A stretch of DNA of 41,799 nucleotides from Pseudomonadota bacterium (GCA_022574185.1 JACZSM010000019.1:1-41799), one strand, 5' to 3'; shown: positions 26,419 through 34,788, counted from the stretch's first letter. The notes: generated by a model from the letters alone, not told the origin. Translations and numbers: made by a program.

Positions 26419-27609
26419 TTACTCAATAATTTTTGCCACCACACCGGCACCCACGGTACGACCACCTTCGCGAATGGCGAAACGCAGCCCGTCTTCCATG
26501 GCGATCGGTGCGATCAATTCCACGACCATCTGCACATTGTCACCCGGCATCACCATCTCTGTGCCCTCGGGCAACTCAACGGCGCCCGTGACATCCGTCG
26601 TACGGAAGTAAAACTGCGGACGATAACCCTTGAAAAACGGTGTATGACGACCACCTTCATCCTTGGTCAGAATGTATACTTCCGCTTCAAACTTGGTGTG
26701 TGGTGTGATCGATCCCGGCTTCGCCAGCACCTGTCCACGCTCAACGTCTTCGCGCTTCGTGCCTCTGAGCAATACGCCGACATTGTCGCCCGCCATGCCC
26801 TGGTCCAGCAGCTTCCTGAACATCTCAACGCCCGTGCAAGTCGTCTTCTCGGTGTCCTTGATGCCAACAATCTCGATCTCGTCGCCCACATTCACAACAC
26901 CACGATCTATACGGCCCGTCACTACCGTGCCACGACCCGATATCGAAAACACATCCTCAACCGGCATCAGAAAATCACCGTCAATCGCACGCTCGGGCAC
27001 CGGAAAGTAACTGTCCATCTGCTCGACAAGCTTCAGTACCGACGGTACACCAATTTCCGACTCATCACCCTCGAAAGCCTTCAGCGCCGAACCCGTAATA
27101 ATCGGCGTGTCGTCGCCCGGAAACTCGTACGTCGACAGAAGATCCCGCACCTCCATCTCAACCAACTCCAAAAGCTCGTCGTCATCAACCTGGTCGGCCT
27201 TGTTCAGGTACACCACGATGTACGGAACACCCACCTGGCGTGCCAGCAGAATGTGCTCTCGTGTCTGTGGCATCGGCCCATCAGCCGCCGATACCACCAG
27301 AATCGCACCGTCCATCTGCGCCGCACCCGTGATCATGTTCTTCACGTAGTCCGCATGTCCCGGACAATCCACGTGCGCGTAGTGACGGTTTTCACTCTGG
27401 TATTCCACGTGTGCCGTCGCAATCGTGATACCACGCGCACGCTCTTCCGGAGCATTGTCAATCTGATCGTAGCCCATGACCTCGCCACCGTGCAGCTCCG
27501 CCATGACTTTCGTCAACGCCGCTGTCAGCGTCGTCTTGCCATGATCTACGTGACCAATCGTGCCAACATTTATATGCGGCTTGGTTCTTTCAAACTTCTC
27601 TTTAGACAT
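26419..27609 (-). CDS. tuf: Elongation factor Tu
   Basis: 396 aa. The GTPase motifs are intact: G1 GHVDHGKTT, switch [15 protein letters not shown]4 [36 protein letters not shown] is the classic start, and it ends [22 protein letters not shown]. It delivers aminoacyl-tRNA to the ribosome. Upstream are tRNA-Thr, -Gly and -Tyr, the tufB-type setting; downstream is rpsJ, the tufA-type setting. No fusA, rpsL or rpsG precedes it. Confidence 0.98.
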   Translation of the reverse strand: MSKEKFERTKPHINVGTIGHVDHGKTTLTAALTKVMAELHGGEVMGYDQIDNAPEERARGITIATAHVEYQSENRHYAHVDCPGHADYVKNMITGAAQMDGAILVVSAADGPMPQTREHILLARQVGVPYIVVYLNKADQVDDDELLELVEMEVRDLLSTYEFPGDDTPIITGSALKAFEGDESEIGVPSVLKLVEQMDSYFPVPERAIDGDFLMPVEDVFSISGRGTVVTGRIDRGVVNVGDEIEIVGIKDTEKTTCTGVEMFRKLLDQGMAGDNVGVLLRGTKREDVERGQVLAKPGSITPHTKFEAEVYILTKDEGGRHTPFFKGYRPQFYFRTTDVTGAVELPEGTEMVMPGDNVQMVVELIAPIAMEDGLRFAIREGGRTVGAGVVAKIIE

Positions 27610-27634
27610 TAGCTTTTCCTGCGTATCTAATGTG

Positions 27635-27707
27635 ATCGCCCGATCCGATCGATACCGCTAAACCATTCGGTTGATCCAGCAATCTCTTCGTACCGCGCGT
27701 TCTTACG
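27635..27707 (-). repeat. REP-like element, copy 5, between tRNA-Thr and tuf
   Basis: It runs from ATCGCCCGATCCGATCGATA to GCGCGTTCTTACG, nearly identical to copy 3 (14451-14523) through the middle, with a decayed head (GTAAGAAC instead of GTAGGAGC). It lies in the leader of tuf, between the mature tRNA-Thr 3' end and the tuf start. Confidence 0.65.
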
Positions 27708-27739
27708 TTGCACCAATGTTCTTCCATATCCAGTCGGCC

Positions 27740-27814
27740 TGGAGCCCACACCCGGATTTGAACCGGGGACCTCTTCCTTACCAAGGAAGTGCTCTGCCCC
27801 TGAGCTATGTGGGC
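27740..27814 (-). tRNA. thrT: tRNA-Thr (GGU anticodon)
   Basis: 75 nt including an encoded CCA. Acceptor GCCCACA/TGTGGGC, T loop TTCAAAT, anticodon stem CTTCC/GGAAG with loop TTGGTAA, so the anticodon is GGT. Its place directly before tuf matches thrT of E. coli. Confidence 0.96.
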
Positions 27815-27845
27815 TTCGTCCCCGGAGACCCCATCACCTGCCCGT

Positions 27846-27919
27846 TGGAGCGGGTGATGGGAATCGAACCCACATCATCAGCTTGGAAGGCTGAGGTTCT
27901 ACCGTTGAACTACACCCGC
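27846..27919 (-). tRNA. glyT: tRNA-Gly (UCC anticodon)
   Basis: 74 nt including an encoded CCA. Acceptor GCGGGTG/CACCCGC, anticodon stem TCAGC/GCTGA with loop CTTCCAA, anticodon TCC, T loop TTCGATT. It lies 31 nt before tRNA-Thr, as glyT does in E. coli. Confidence 0.96.
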
Positions 27920-28200
27920 CCTTGCATGCCGCTTCGCTCAATAAGCTGACGACCCTACATCCTTCGTCGTGTGCCTTTAAATTATGGCGTAAAAAAACCC
28001 TGACAGTCTTTGCACCTCAAACCGTCCGGATCATAAAACTCTCGTTGTATCTTCCCCGCGGTGGAACTGCCAACTCAGCTACTCGCCCGGTAAAGATTGT
28101 GTCTCGCGGCCTTTTATCCAGTACCCAAAAGGGGTCAGAAAACAAAACAGTCCATTGCTGCTATACTTGTCCTCTACCTTCCTCCGCCGAAAAATCATCG
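27920..28200 (-). other. Spacer between tRNA-Tyr and tRNA-Gly
   Basis: 281 bp, longer than the same spacer in E. coli. I found no further tRNA, no terminator and no gene. Confidence 0.4.
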
Positions 28201-28285
28201 TGGTGGAGGGGGTAGGATTCGAACCTACGTAGGCATAGCCAGCAGATTTACAGTCTGCCCTCGTTGACCGCTTGAGTACCCCTCC
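28201..28285 (-). tRNA. tyrU: tRNA-Tyr (GUA anticodon)
   Basis: 85 nt including an encoded CCA, class II with a long variable arm. Acceptor GGAGGGG/CCCCTCC, anticodon stem CAGAC...TCTG with loop containing GTA, T loop TTCGAAT. It is the first gene of the tRNA-tuf transcript; the thrU (UGU) gene that precedes it in E. coli is not here. Confidence 0.96.
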
Positions 28286-28304
28286 GCGGACACAAGCCGG
28301 CTAT

Positions 28305-28332
28305 TGTCTAACTCGTCGCTACCAGCTGTCAA
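28305..28332 (-). promoter_or_regulatory. Sigma70 promoter of the tRNA-tuf operon
   Basis: Minus strand: -35 TTGACA (28327-28332), 16-bp spacer, -10 TAGACA (28305-28310), then a GC-rich discriminator containing GCCGGC, typical of stringently controlled stable-RNA promoters. It lies 19 bp before the tRNA-Tyr 5' end. Confidence 0.72.
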
Positions 28333-28391
28333 TAACTTAGACGCGATTATTTTGTTTTTTTTGCCTGCATCGGCATATTGCCCCTCATCGT

Positions 28392-28440
28392 GATCGCCCG
28401 CATGTCTCGATCCCGCTTGACAGGGGCGGGCTCCTACGAT
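28392..28440 (-). repeat. REP-like element, copy 6
   Basis: GATCGCCCGCATGTCTCGAT, then CCCGCTTGAC and GGGCGGGCTCCTACGAT. It is the nearly identical inverse of copy 1 at 115-160. Confidence 0.7.
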
Positions 28441-28466
28441 GCATTATCGTTTATCCCGTCATCGTG

Positions 28467-28487
28467 ATCGCCCGCCATGCGGGCGAT
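28467..28487. repeat. REP-like element, copy 7 (minimal palindrome)
   Basis: ATCGCCCGC followed by ATGCGGGCGAT with a 1-base overlap: a short inverted repeat made of the conserved family end alone. It sits 24 bp beyond the stop codon of the VanY-like gene. Confidence 0.6.
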
Positions 28488-28510
28488 ACCAATAAGGGGC
28501 AATCACCGTA

Positions 28511-29017
28511 TCAGCTCCGCAATGACCAATGCCAGGGTTCATAGGCAATCCGCCAGGAATTATGCCGCGGATAGGTCATCGAAAAGTCGAACCGGCCTGC
28601 CTCAGCCTCGAGCCAGCGAAACGCGTCGGTAGACTCGAAGTCTTCAGTGAGCGGACGTGAACCCGGCGTTGCGATATCAATGGCCTGGCCCGAGTGGTGT
28701 TCGCTGTAACCGGGCGCCGTGTTAACCCTGAGAATCTCCTCGATTGCCTGCCCTGCATTGAGCTTCTTGCGAATCAGTGCGCCCTGGTATTCGATACTCC
28801 GATATCCGGAGACGATCAGCAACGTAATTTGATCCTCGGTCGACGCGGCCACCATCGCTTGCCATCTCAAGGCCGCCAACGCTGTCAATTTCTGCATCCG
28901 TCCGAGGAGATTCGGGCCAACCTCAACCAGATCAATGGCCTCATAAAATACAGGCTGGTCGACGTCGACACCGTAATCGTCGGGAATACCGAGTTCTGCA
29001 TGAAGTTCGCGTAGCAT
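28511..29017 (-). CDS. D-alanyl-D-alanine carboxypeptidase, VanY/M15 family
   Basis: 168 aa. The M15B zinc-peptidase motifs are clear: SGYRSIEYQGALI, SEHHSGQAIDIATPG (the SxHxxGxAxD zinc motif, with His and Asp) and the closing EPWHW (Glu catalytic, His ligand). Family members trim the terminal D-Ala from peptidoglycan stem peptides. I see no signal peptide at this start (MLRELHAELGIPDDYG), so it is either cytoplasmic, as some LD/DD-carboxypeptidases are, or secreted in another way. It is divergent from cmoA with 38 bp between the start codons. Confidence 0.88.
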   Translation of the reverse strand: MLRELHAELGIPDDYGVDVDQPVFYEAIDLVEVGPNLLGRMQKLTALAALRWQAMVAASTEDQITLLIVSGYRSIEYQGALIRKKLNAGQAIEEILRVNTAPGYSEHHSGQAIDIATPGSRPLTEDFESTDAFRWLEAEAGRFDFSMTYPRHNSWRIAYEPWHWSLRS

Positions 29018-29055
29018 GGCAGGTGCGATTGTCCCACAACCGATGACTACCCACT

Positions 29056-29793
29056 ATGACCAAGGACAGGATATACGCAGTTGATGACACCGGCGATAAA
29101 CCGTTTCGTTTCGATGAATCTGTCGCCAGGGTTTTCCCCGACATGCTGCGTCGGTCGATACCGGGTTACGCTGCGTCACTCGAAGCAATCAGCTCACTGG
29201 CTGCCCGTTACGTCACACCGGCAACGAACTGCTACGACCTCGGCTGCTCTTTAGGCGCGGCAACGCTTGCTATGCGCCAGGGCATTCGTGTCCCCGACTG
29301 CCGGCTCATCGCCATCGACAGCGCTCCAGCGATGATCGAGCACTGCAAGAGCATCTTTGCAGATGATGACGGGATTGCCGTGCAGGACACACCGGTCGAA
29401 ATCGTATTAGCCGATGTCCGTGACATTGAAATTTCCAATGCGTCCATGATTGTCATGAATTACACGCTGCAATTTCTCGACATCGAGTGTCGTGACGCAA
29501 TGGTCGCACGAATCTGCGACGGCCTGCTGCCAGGCGGCCTGTTCGTCTTGTCCGAAAAAGTCGTCGATGCAGACCCGGACATGGAGCAACTGCTTGTCGA
29601 TTTGCATTACGAACACAAGCGTCGCAATGCCTATAGCGAGCTCGAAATCAGCCGCAAACGTGCAGCACTCGATAATGTCCTGGTTCCCGAGTCGGTCGCG
29701 GCGCACCGCGAGCGCCTGGAAAATGCCGGTTTTTCGCACACGGGAGTCTGGCTGCGCAACTTCAACTTCGTCTCGATTGTCGCGATCAAGTAA
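29056..29793 (+). CDS. cmoA: Carboxy-S-adenosyl-L-methionine synthase
   Basis: 245 aa (E. coli 247). It makes carboxy-SAM from SAM and prephenate. FRFDESVARVFPDMLRRSIPGYAASLEAISSLAARYV and the SAM motif YDLGCSLGAATLAMRQ match CmoA. NYTLQFL and SEKV are in the right order. cmoB starts 2 bp after the stop, so both are in one operon for the cmo5U34 wobble modification of tRNA. Confidence 0.96.
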   Translation: MTKDRIYAVDDTGDKPFRFDESVARVFPDMLRRSIPGYAASLEAISSLAARYVTPATNCYDLGCSLGAATLAMRQGIRVPDCRLIAIDSAPAMIEHCKSIFADDDGIAVQDTPVEIVLADVRDIEISNASMIVMNYTLQFLDIECRDAMVARICDGLLPGGLFVLSEKVVDADPDMEQLLVDLHYEHKRRNAYSELEISRKRAALDNVLVPESVAAHRERLENAGFSHTGVWLRNFNFVSIVAIK

Positions 29794-29795
29794 GC

Positions 29796-30767
29796 ATGCT
29801 CGATTTCTCGTCGCTGTCACGTTGTCTGCGAACCCTCGGTCTCGACTCCTGGCGACGATCGCTGCAGCCAATTCTAGCTCATCGCTTCTCCGCGCAAGGA
29901 CATGGCGACTTCCCGCGCTGGCAGAAACTCGTGGCCGGCCTCCCCAGCATAGACAGCTCGCCCGCAACCCTGAACAGCGACACTATTTGCGCCGGTCCCA
30001 CCGACCTGGATCCAGAGGTGCAACGAGCTATTCAATCTTCGCTACTCGGTCTTGCGCCATGGCGCAAAGGTCCTTTCGAGCTCTGCGGCATCGGCATCGA
30101 CGCAGAATGGAGAAGCAATCTCAAATGGAGTCGTCTGACCGATGCGATCGCACCGCTAGCGGGGCGTAATGTACTCGATGTTGGCTGCGGCAATGGCTAC
30201 TACGCGCTGCGTATGCGCGGCGCCGGCTCGCATTGCGTCATCGGCATTGACCCGACGTTGTTGTACGTCATGCAGTTTTTTGCTGTGCAACACTTCATCA
30301 ATGACGAAGCCGTTATCGTGCTGCCATTGCGTCTGCACGAATTACCAGAGTCTGCGCGAGTATTTGACACAACATTTTCGATGGGCGTGCTGTATCACCA
30401 GCGCTCCTCCATCGCACACCTGCAGCAACTGCAAGGCACGTTGCGCCCTGGTGGCCAACTCGTGCTCGAGACCATATTCATGCCCGACGACAAAGCCTGC
30501 ACGCGCATGCCCGGCGATCGTTATGCGCGCATGCGTAACGTCTGGCAATTGCCGACAACGGCAGAACTTGTGACCTGGCTTGCGCGTTGCGGGTTTTGTG
30601 ATATCGAGATAGTGGACGAATCCGTCACTACGGTTGCCGAACAACGATCAACGCAGTGGATGACGTTTGAGTCACTGGCCGCAGCGCTGGACCCGGACGA
30701 TCCATCCAGAACGGTCGAGGGCTGGCCTGCACCGCGCCGCGTGGTTGTTCTGGCCAACGCGCCATAA
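29796..30767 (+). CDS. cmoB: tRNA U34 carboxymethyltransferase
   Basis: 323 aa, as in E. coli. It transfers the carboxymethyl group of Cx-SAM to 5-hydroxyuridine at tRNA position 34. The SAM motif is LDVGCGNGYYALRMRGAGSHCVIGIDPTLLY. WRKGPFELCGIGIDAEWRSNLKWSRL and FDTTFSMGVLYHQRSSIAHLQQL are typical CmoB. It is cotranscribed with cmoA. Confidence 0.96.
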   Translation: MLDFSSLSRCLRTLGLDSWRRSLQPILAHRFSAQGHGDFPRWQKLVAGLPSIDSSPATLNSDTICAGPTDLDPEVQRAIQSSLLGLAPWRKGPFELCGIGIDAEWRSNLKWSRLTDAIAPLAGRNVLDVGCGNGYYALRMRGAGSHCVIGIDPTLLYVMQFFAVQHFINDEAVIVLPLRLHELPESARVFDTTFSMGVLYHQRSSIAHLQQLQGTLRPGGQLVLETIFMPDDKACTRMPGDRYARMRNVWQLPTTAELVTWLARCGFCDIEIVDESVTTVAEQRSTQWMTFESLAAALDPDDPSRTVEGWPAPRRVVVLANAP

Positions 30768-30824
30768 TTGTGTCAGCGCTGATCTGCCGCACGACGCCAG
30801 GCGCTGGGCTGTCCGTGGCGGAGC

Positions 30825-30853
30825 TTGACTCCGGGACGTAATTTCCCTAATTT
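30825..30853 (+). promoter_or_regulatory. Promoter of the GbsR/MarR-type regulator
   Basis: -35 TTGACT (30825-30830), 17-bp spacer, -10 TAATTT (30848-30853). The -10 lies within the left arm of the palindrome described next. Confidence 0.65.
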
Positions 30854-30877
30854 CTGTTCGAACAGAAACCAGGGAAA
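30842..30877 (+). promoter_or_regulatory. 36-bp palindromic operator
   Basis: TTTCCCT-aa-TTTCTGTTC followed by GAACAGAAA-cc-AGGGAAA: perfect except for the two dinucleotides. It overlaps the -10 element and ends 5 bp before the regulator start codon, so it is a likely autoregulatory site. Confidence 0.72.
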
Positions 30878-30882
30878 CTACG

Positions 30883-31407
30883 ATGCAGCTTTCGCCGGCG
30901 GTCGAAAAATACGTCCTGCACTGGGGCGAAATGGGTACGCGCTGGGGCACCAATCGCACGGTCGCGCAAATTCAGGCACTTCTGTACTTATCGCCGCAGC
31001 CGTTGCGTGCTGATGAGATCGTTGACGCGCTTTCAGTCGCCCGCTCCAACGTCAGCACCAGTATTCGCGAGTTACAAAGCTACGGCCTGGTGCGCATGAC
31101 GCACGTACTCGGCGATCGCCGCGATTATTTCGAATCGCTGCACGATGTGTGGGAATTATTTCGCGTCATCATCGAGCAACGTAAACAGCGTGAACTCAAC
31201 CCGACGCTGTCGATGCTACGCACGGTTGCCGCAGAAGTCGCGAAAGAATCGGACACAGATCCGGTTACCAAGGAACGCATAACTAACATGCTCAACTTTG
31301 TCGAAACGACGAACGCCTGGTACGAGGATATCCGTGACATCCCGACCAAGACACTGACAAAAATCATGAAGCTTGGCCACGGCATAACCTCATTCGTCAA
31401 GAAATAG
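30883..31407 (+). CDS. GbsR/MarR-family transcriptional regulator
   Basis: 174 aa. The winged-helix DNA-binding part reads VEKYVLHWGEMGTRWGTNRTVAQIQALLYLSPQPLRADEIVDALSVARSNVSTSIRELQSYGLVRMTHVLGDRRDYFES, which is the GbsR subgroup pattern (WGxxWGxxRTxAQIxALLY). The rest is helical and probably dimerises or senses a ligand. GbsR controls glycine-betaine synthesis in Bacillus; the target here is unknown. The strong palindrome at its own promoter suggests autoregulation. The next gene is convergent, so no cotranscribed target is evident. Confidence 0.86.
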   Translation: MQLSPAVEKYVLHWGEMGTRWGTNRTVAQIQALLYLSPQPLRADEIVDALSVARSNVSTSIRELQSYGLVRMTHVLGDRRDYFESLHDVWELFRVIIEQRKQRELNPTLSMLRTVAAEVAKESDTDPVTKERITNMLNFVETTNAWYEDIRDIPTKTLTKIMKLGHGITSFVKK

Positions 31408-31414
31408 CATCGCG

Positions 31415-32296
31415 TTACTGCGGCGCGATCTTGCAACCAGTGACGACTGTAGTCGACCCCGTGGACTCGCGCAGGAACCAGATCGCCTCGACGAGTGCGG
31501 CAGCCTCGGAACCGCCGTATACGGAATTCGCCGGCCGGTGGAAATAGCCGCCCGGGAAGTAGGTGTCGGTATACGGCTCGCCATTGACGCACTCGCTGTC
31601 GCGGTATTGGCCGGACACAAGATATCCCTCGCGAAGTACCGAAGTTGACTGCCAGGCAATCTGGGCCTGCGGTTCGACACGCAGCAACCAGGTGCGGCCG
31701 CCGCTGCCCGGATCGGCGCGAAGGTCTTTGGTGAATACGCCAATCGCGTCGGTCGCTTGCCAGTCGACGAGGCTACTGTCGAGGATTAATGGCGTCCGGA
31801 TCAAGGCACTCGAAACAACATCATCAAGAAAGTAGAGGATTCTTGCACCACCGTCTGACTGCATATTAAAGCCCAGCGAACCTGGCGGAATATACGCGTA
31901 GCCGCCGCTGCCCAATGAAATGTCAGCCAGCCGTAGTTCCCCCTCGAGCACGAAAATCTCCAGCGCTTTGCCGGGCGCACCGCCAGTCGTTCCCTGCCAG
32001 TCCGCTGGCAGGTCTACGCGGTTGCTGGTACTGCGTGTGTGAAAATCTCCGACAAACTGCTTGGCACGAATGCCGGGCAAGCTCGCCATGAAAATATCGG
32101 GCAGCTCGTCAGAGTTGATGAACGCCGGGTACGAAGGCGGCGTCGGTCCCGAAGCACAGCCGACGGCAAGAGCAAGCAGACTAATAGCGGCGAACAATCC
32201 GGGCCAGGGATTGTCTGTTCCATGATGAAAAAAGCCGCCCAGAAATCTGGGCGGCATAACAAGCAAAAGATGTGTCTGGCTGGTTACGGATTGCAT
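31415..32296 (-). CDS. Cupin-like lipoprotein, start uncertain
   Basis: 293 aa from the first ATG. A lipobox LLALAVGC places the lipid-anchored Cys at about residue 47, much later than usual, so the true start is probably downstream. A TTG at 32195-32197 gives a short signal peptide but lacks a good ribosome-binding site; ATG 32255-32257 is a third option. The mature part holds two cupin-like halves: KALEIFVLEGELRLADISLGSGGYAYIPPGSLGF and QAQIAWQSTSVLREGYLVSGQYRDSECVNGEPYTDTYFPGGYFHRPANSVYGG. No catalytic assignment is possible. An intrinsic-terminator-like hairpin lies inside the extended N-terminal region. Confidence 0.7.
   Translation of the reverse strand: MQSVTSQTHLLLVMPPRFLGGFFHHGTDNPWPGLFAAISLLALAVGCASGPTPPSYPAFINSDELPDIFMASLPGIRAKQFVGDFHTRSTSNRVDLPADWQGTTGGAPGKALEIFVLEGELRLADISLGSGGYAYIPPGSLGFNMQSDGGARILYFLDDVVSSALIRTPLILDSSLVDWQATDAIGVFTKDLRADPGSGGRTWLLRVEPQAQIAWQSTSVLREGYLVSGQYRDSECVNGEPYTDTYFPGGYFHRPANSVYGGSEAAALVEAIWFLRESTGSTTVVTGCKIAPQ
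32228..32255 (-). terminator. Minus-strand intrinsic terminator
   Basis: GCCGCCCAGA/TCTGGGCGGC with a tiny loop, followed on the minus strand by six T. It points away from the hairpin-rich region 32297-32571, so it may end a non-coding transcript or act as an attenuator before the cupin lipoprotein. Confidence 0.72.
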
Positions 32297-32648
32297 ACGT
32301 GTGACCGGAACCTCCGTGTTGCAGTGAATTTCTACGTGCTTCGTCTTGCTTACGGGGCGCTTCGTTGACAGCCTTATCCGGTTACGCAGGTAACTGGTTA
32401 TTAAGGGCTACGTGTTGAGAGGAAGCACGTGATACCTGCCGTCAATTCATGCATCCGGCATGGCGTCCCGCTCGCATCGCCTTCTACATCCCATCTCCGT
32501 GCGTACCGAGTTGGTACGCACGGGATGCTACTACATATAGTATGGGAAGGCTAATAGGACACTATATGTAGTTATCATCGGCGACATTAGCGACGACACG
32601 GTGACAAACCGGTAGGATTCCCCTCGGCATCGACACAGGCAACGGATC
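32297..32648. other. Hairpin-dense intergenic region, possible structured RNA
   Basis: 352 bp without a gene. Hairpins seen: CCGGTTAC/GTAACTGG inside AGCCTTA/TAAGGGCT (32370-32409); ACGTG/CACGT (32410-32431); CATGC/GCATG (32449-32463); an 11-bp stem CCGTGCGTACC/GGTACGCACGG with a 5-nt loop (32497-32523); and an 11-bp stem CTACATATAGT/ACTATATGTAG with a 19-nt loop (32531-32571). It does not match a riboswitch or housekeeping RNA that I know. Confidence 0.5.
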
Positions 32649-34118
32649 TTGCACAACGACGAGAAAATTTCAGGTCGCTCAAGGTATCAAAAGGTCGGGC
32701 TTGCGCTCGGACCGTTGCTCGCGATCGTCATGCTGCTAAGCGACGCACCCGCCGAATTATCGACTGCCGGTTGGGCGACCGCGGCAGTTGGTGTACTCAT
32801 GGCAACCTGGTGGGCAACCGAAGCCGTGCCGATTGCCGTAACGGCATTGCTGCCGCTGGTCGTATTTCCGCTGTTCGGCATCGCCAGCATCCAGGAAACG
32901 GCCGCGCCGTATTCGAACAAGGTGATTTACCTGTTTCTCGGCGGATTCATTGTCGCTTTCGCGATGCAACGGTGGGATCTGCATCGACGAATTGCCCTGA
33001 ACGTGCTGCAGGTGGCAGGTGGCAACGGGCGCTCGCTGGTCGGTGGTTTCATGCTGACGAGCGCCCTCATCAGCATGTGGGTCATGAATACGTCGACAAC
33101 GATGATGTTATTGCCGATCGCCATATCGATCATCGCGGTCATCCACAAGTCAGTTGCCGGTCTCGATCAAAAAGCTCGTGACGATTTTCAATACTCCCTG
33201 TTATTGGGCGTCGCCTACGGCGCGACCATCGGTGGCATGGCGACGCTGATTGGAACGGCTCCGAACGCCATGTTCGCCGCGTTCATGCAGGAAAATTACG
33301 GTACTCAAATTGACTTCACGAGCTGGATGATGGTTGGCCTGCCGTTGTCGGCGGCAATGTTGCCGCTGGCCTGGCTGGCACTGACGCGGTGGGTCTTCAA
33401 GGTGCAATTTGAAACTTCGGGCGAGAGCCGTGCTGAGTTGCGGAGAATGCGAGACGAACTCGGGCGCATTAAGGTGCCTGAAATTCGTGTCGCCATCATC
33501 TTCGCAATCATGGCGCTCGCCTGGATCTGCCGCCCGCTCCTGACTCAACTTCCCGGGCTCGCCGCCCTCGATGATTCAGGTATCGCGATAGCCGGTGCCA
33601 TTGCAATATTCCTGATACCCAGCGGCGACAAGAAGGATCCCTTGTTGCTGCGCTGGCACGACGCGGAGCGATTACCCTGGAGCGTACTAATTTTGTTTGG
33701 CGGCGGCCTGACGCTTGCGGGTGCAGTGGCCCGCACGGGCCTGGCCGAGTGGCTTGGCAGCAGCCTGCAAATGCTCGGCACATTGCCTCTGGCGGTCCTC
33801 GTGATAGTCGCAGCAACATTGATCATTTTCCTGACAGAGTTGACCAGCAACATCGCGACAACGGCAACCTTCCTGCCGGTCGTCGGCGCGATCGCCATCG
33901 AATCGGGAATCGATCCAATCGTGTTGGCGGTACCGGTTACGTTTGCAGCGAGTTGCGCGTTCATGTTACCCGTCGCAACGCCACCCAATGCGATCGTATT
34001 CGGCTCCGGAATGCTGACCGTTCCCAAAATGGCGCGTGCCGGCATGGTATTGAACGTGATCGGGATATTCCTGGTCTCGCTCGTAGCCCTGACACTGGCA
34101 CCACGATTCCTCAACTGA
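32649..34118 (+). CDS. DASS/SLC13-family sodium:dicarboxylate (anion) symporter
   Basis: 489 aa from the TTG at 32649, the only start available after an in-frame TAG at 32613. About 11-12 membrane segments. DASS hallmarks: WWATEAVPIAVTALLPLVVFPLFGI, KVIYLFLGGFIVAFAMQRWDLHRRIAL, MWVMNTSTTMMLLPIAISII (first SNT-like motif), GMATLIGTAPNAM, and FLTELTSNIATTATFLPVV with LPVATPPNAIVFGSG (second motif). Members carry C4-dicarboxylates, citrate or sulfate with sodium; which one cannot be told. The PPOX gene follows 10 bp later. The leader is unusually structured. Confidence 0.9.
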   Translation: MHNDEKISGRSRYQKVGLALGPLLAIVMLLSDAPAELSTAGWATAAVGVLMATWWATEAVPIAVTALLPLVVFPLFGIASIQETAAPYSNKVIYLFLGGFIVAFAMQRWDLHRRIALNVLQVAGGNGRSLVGGFMLTSALISMWVMNTSTTMMLLPIAISIIAVIHKSVAGLDQKARDDFQYSLLLGVAYGATIGGMATLIGTAPNAMFAAFMQENYGTQIDFTSWMMVGLPLSAAMLPLAWLALTRWVFKVQFETSGESRAELRRMRDELGRIKVPEIRVAIIFAIMALAWICRPLLTQLPGLAALDDSGIAIAGAIAIFLIPSGDKKDPLLLRWHDAERLPWSVLILFGGGLTLAGAVARTGLAEWLGSSLQMLGTLPLAVLVIVAATLIIFLTELTSNIATTATFLPVVGAIAIESGIDPIVLAVPVTFAASCAFMLPVATPPNAIVFGSGMLTVPKMARAGMVLNVIGIFLVSLVALTLAPRFLN

Positions 34119-34128
34119 GACTTGTGCA

Positions 34129-34788
34129 ATGACCGACTACCCGATCAGCAAGCAAAACAAGGTTCGTCAGCTGCATGAGATGGCCGTGTATGACCGGCAG
34201 GTCGTACACGATATTCTCGCCTCCGGCCTGGTGGCGATTGTCGGTTTTGTGCAAGACGGCAATGCCATCGTCGTCCCCATGATCTACGGCCGTGAGGACG
34301 AGAAAATTTACCTGCACGGTGCACGCAAGGCACGAGTTGTTCGCCTGCTTGAGCAGAATTCATCTATATCGCTGAACGTCACACTGGTCGACGGACTCGT
34401 GTTTGCACGCTCCGCATTCAATTCGTCGATGAACTATCGATCGGTCACCGTGTTTGGCGAGCCTAGACTCGTTGAAGATCGTGCGGAGAAACTACATGCA
34501 ATGCGAGTTATCAGCGAACATACAATGCCCGGTCGTTGGGACGAATTACGCGAGCCGCTGCAGCGCGAAATCAAAATGACCGGTGTCATCGCGCTGCATA
34601 TCGAAACCGCGTCCGCAAAAATCTCGACGGGCATGCCCGAGGATGAAGACGACGACTACGATATTCCGATCTGGGCGGGAGTCCTGCCGCTCGAAACCCG
34701 ACTGACGAAGCTGCAGCCGGATGACCGATTGCTCGAAGGCGTCGAACCGTCAGTGGTCGTTAGCGCGATGCAAGATAGCGCCCTCTAG
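34129..34788 (+). CDS. Pyridoxamine 5'-phosphate oxidase-like flavin/heme-binding protein
   Basis: 219 aa. QLHEMAVYDRQVVHDILASGLVAIVGFVQDGNAIVVPMIYGREDEKIYLHGARKARVVRLLEQNSSISLNVTLVDGLVFARSAFNSSMNYRSVTVFGEP is the split-barrel of NimA/PPOX-type proteins. A weakly conserved C-terminal part carries an acidic run (EDEDDDYD). It probably binds FMN or a related cofactor; the reaction is unknown. It is likely cotranscribed with the DASS carrier. Its last seven codons lie in the left arm of a 21-bp inverted repeat. Confidence 0.82.
   Translation: MTDYPISKQNKVRQLHEMAVYDRQVVHDILASGLVAIVGFVQDGNAIVVPMIYGREDEKIYLHGARKARVVRLLEQNSSISLNVTLVDGLVFARSAFNSSMNYRSVTVFGEPRLVEDRAEKLHAMRVISEHTMPGRWDELREPLQREIKMTGVIALHIETASAKISTGMPEDEDDDYDIPIWAGVLPLETRLTKLQPDDRLLEGVEPSVVVSAMQDSAL

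Noticed and set aside
26389..27612. 407-codon open frame on the plus strand opposite tuf
   Set aside because: It mirrors the codon pattern of EF-Tu on the other strand, has no motif and no ribosome-binding site; a shadow frame.
32531..32648. Cyclic-di-GMP or cobalamin riboswitch before the DASS gene
   Set aside because: A short GACACAGGCAAC stretch recalls such aptamers, but the remaining conserved blocks are absent.
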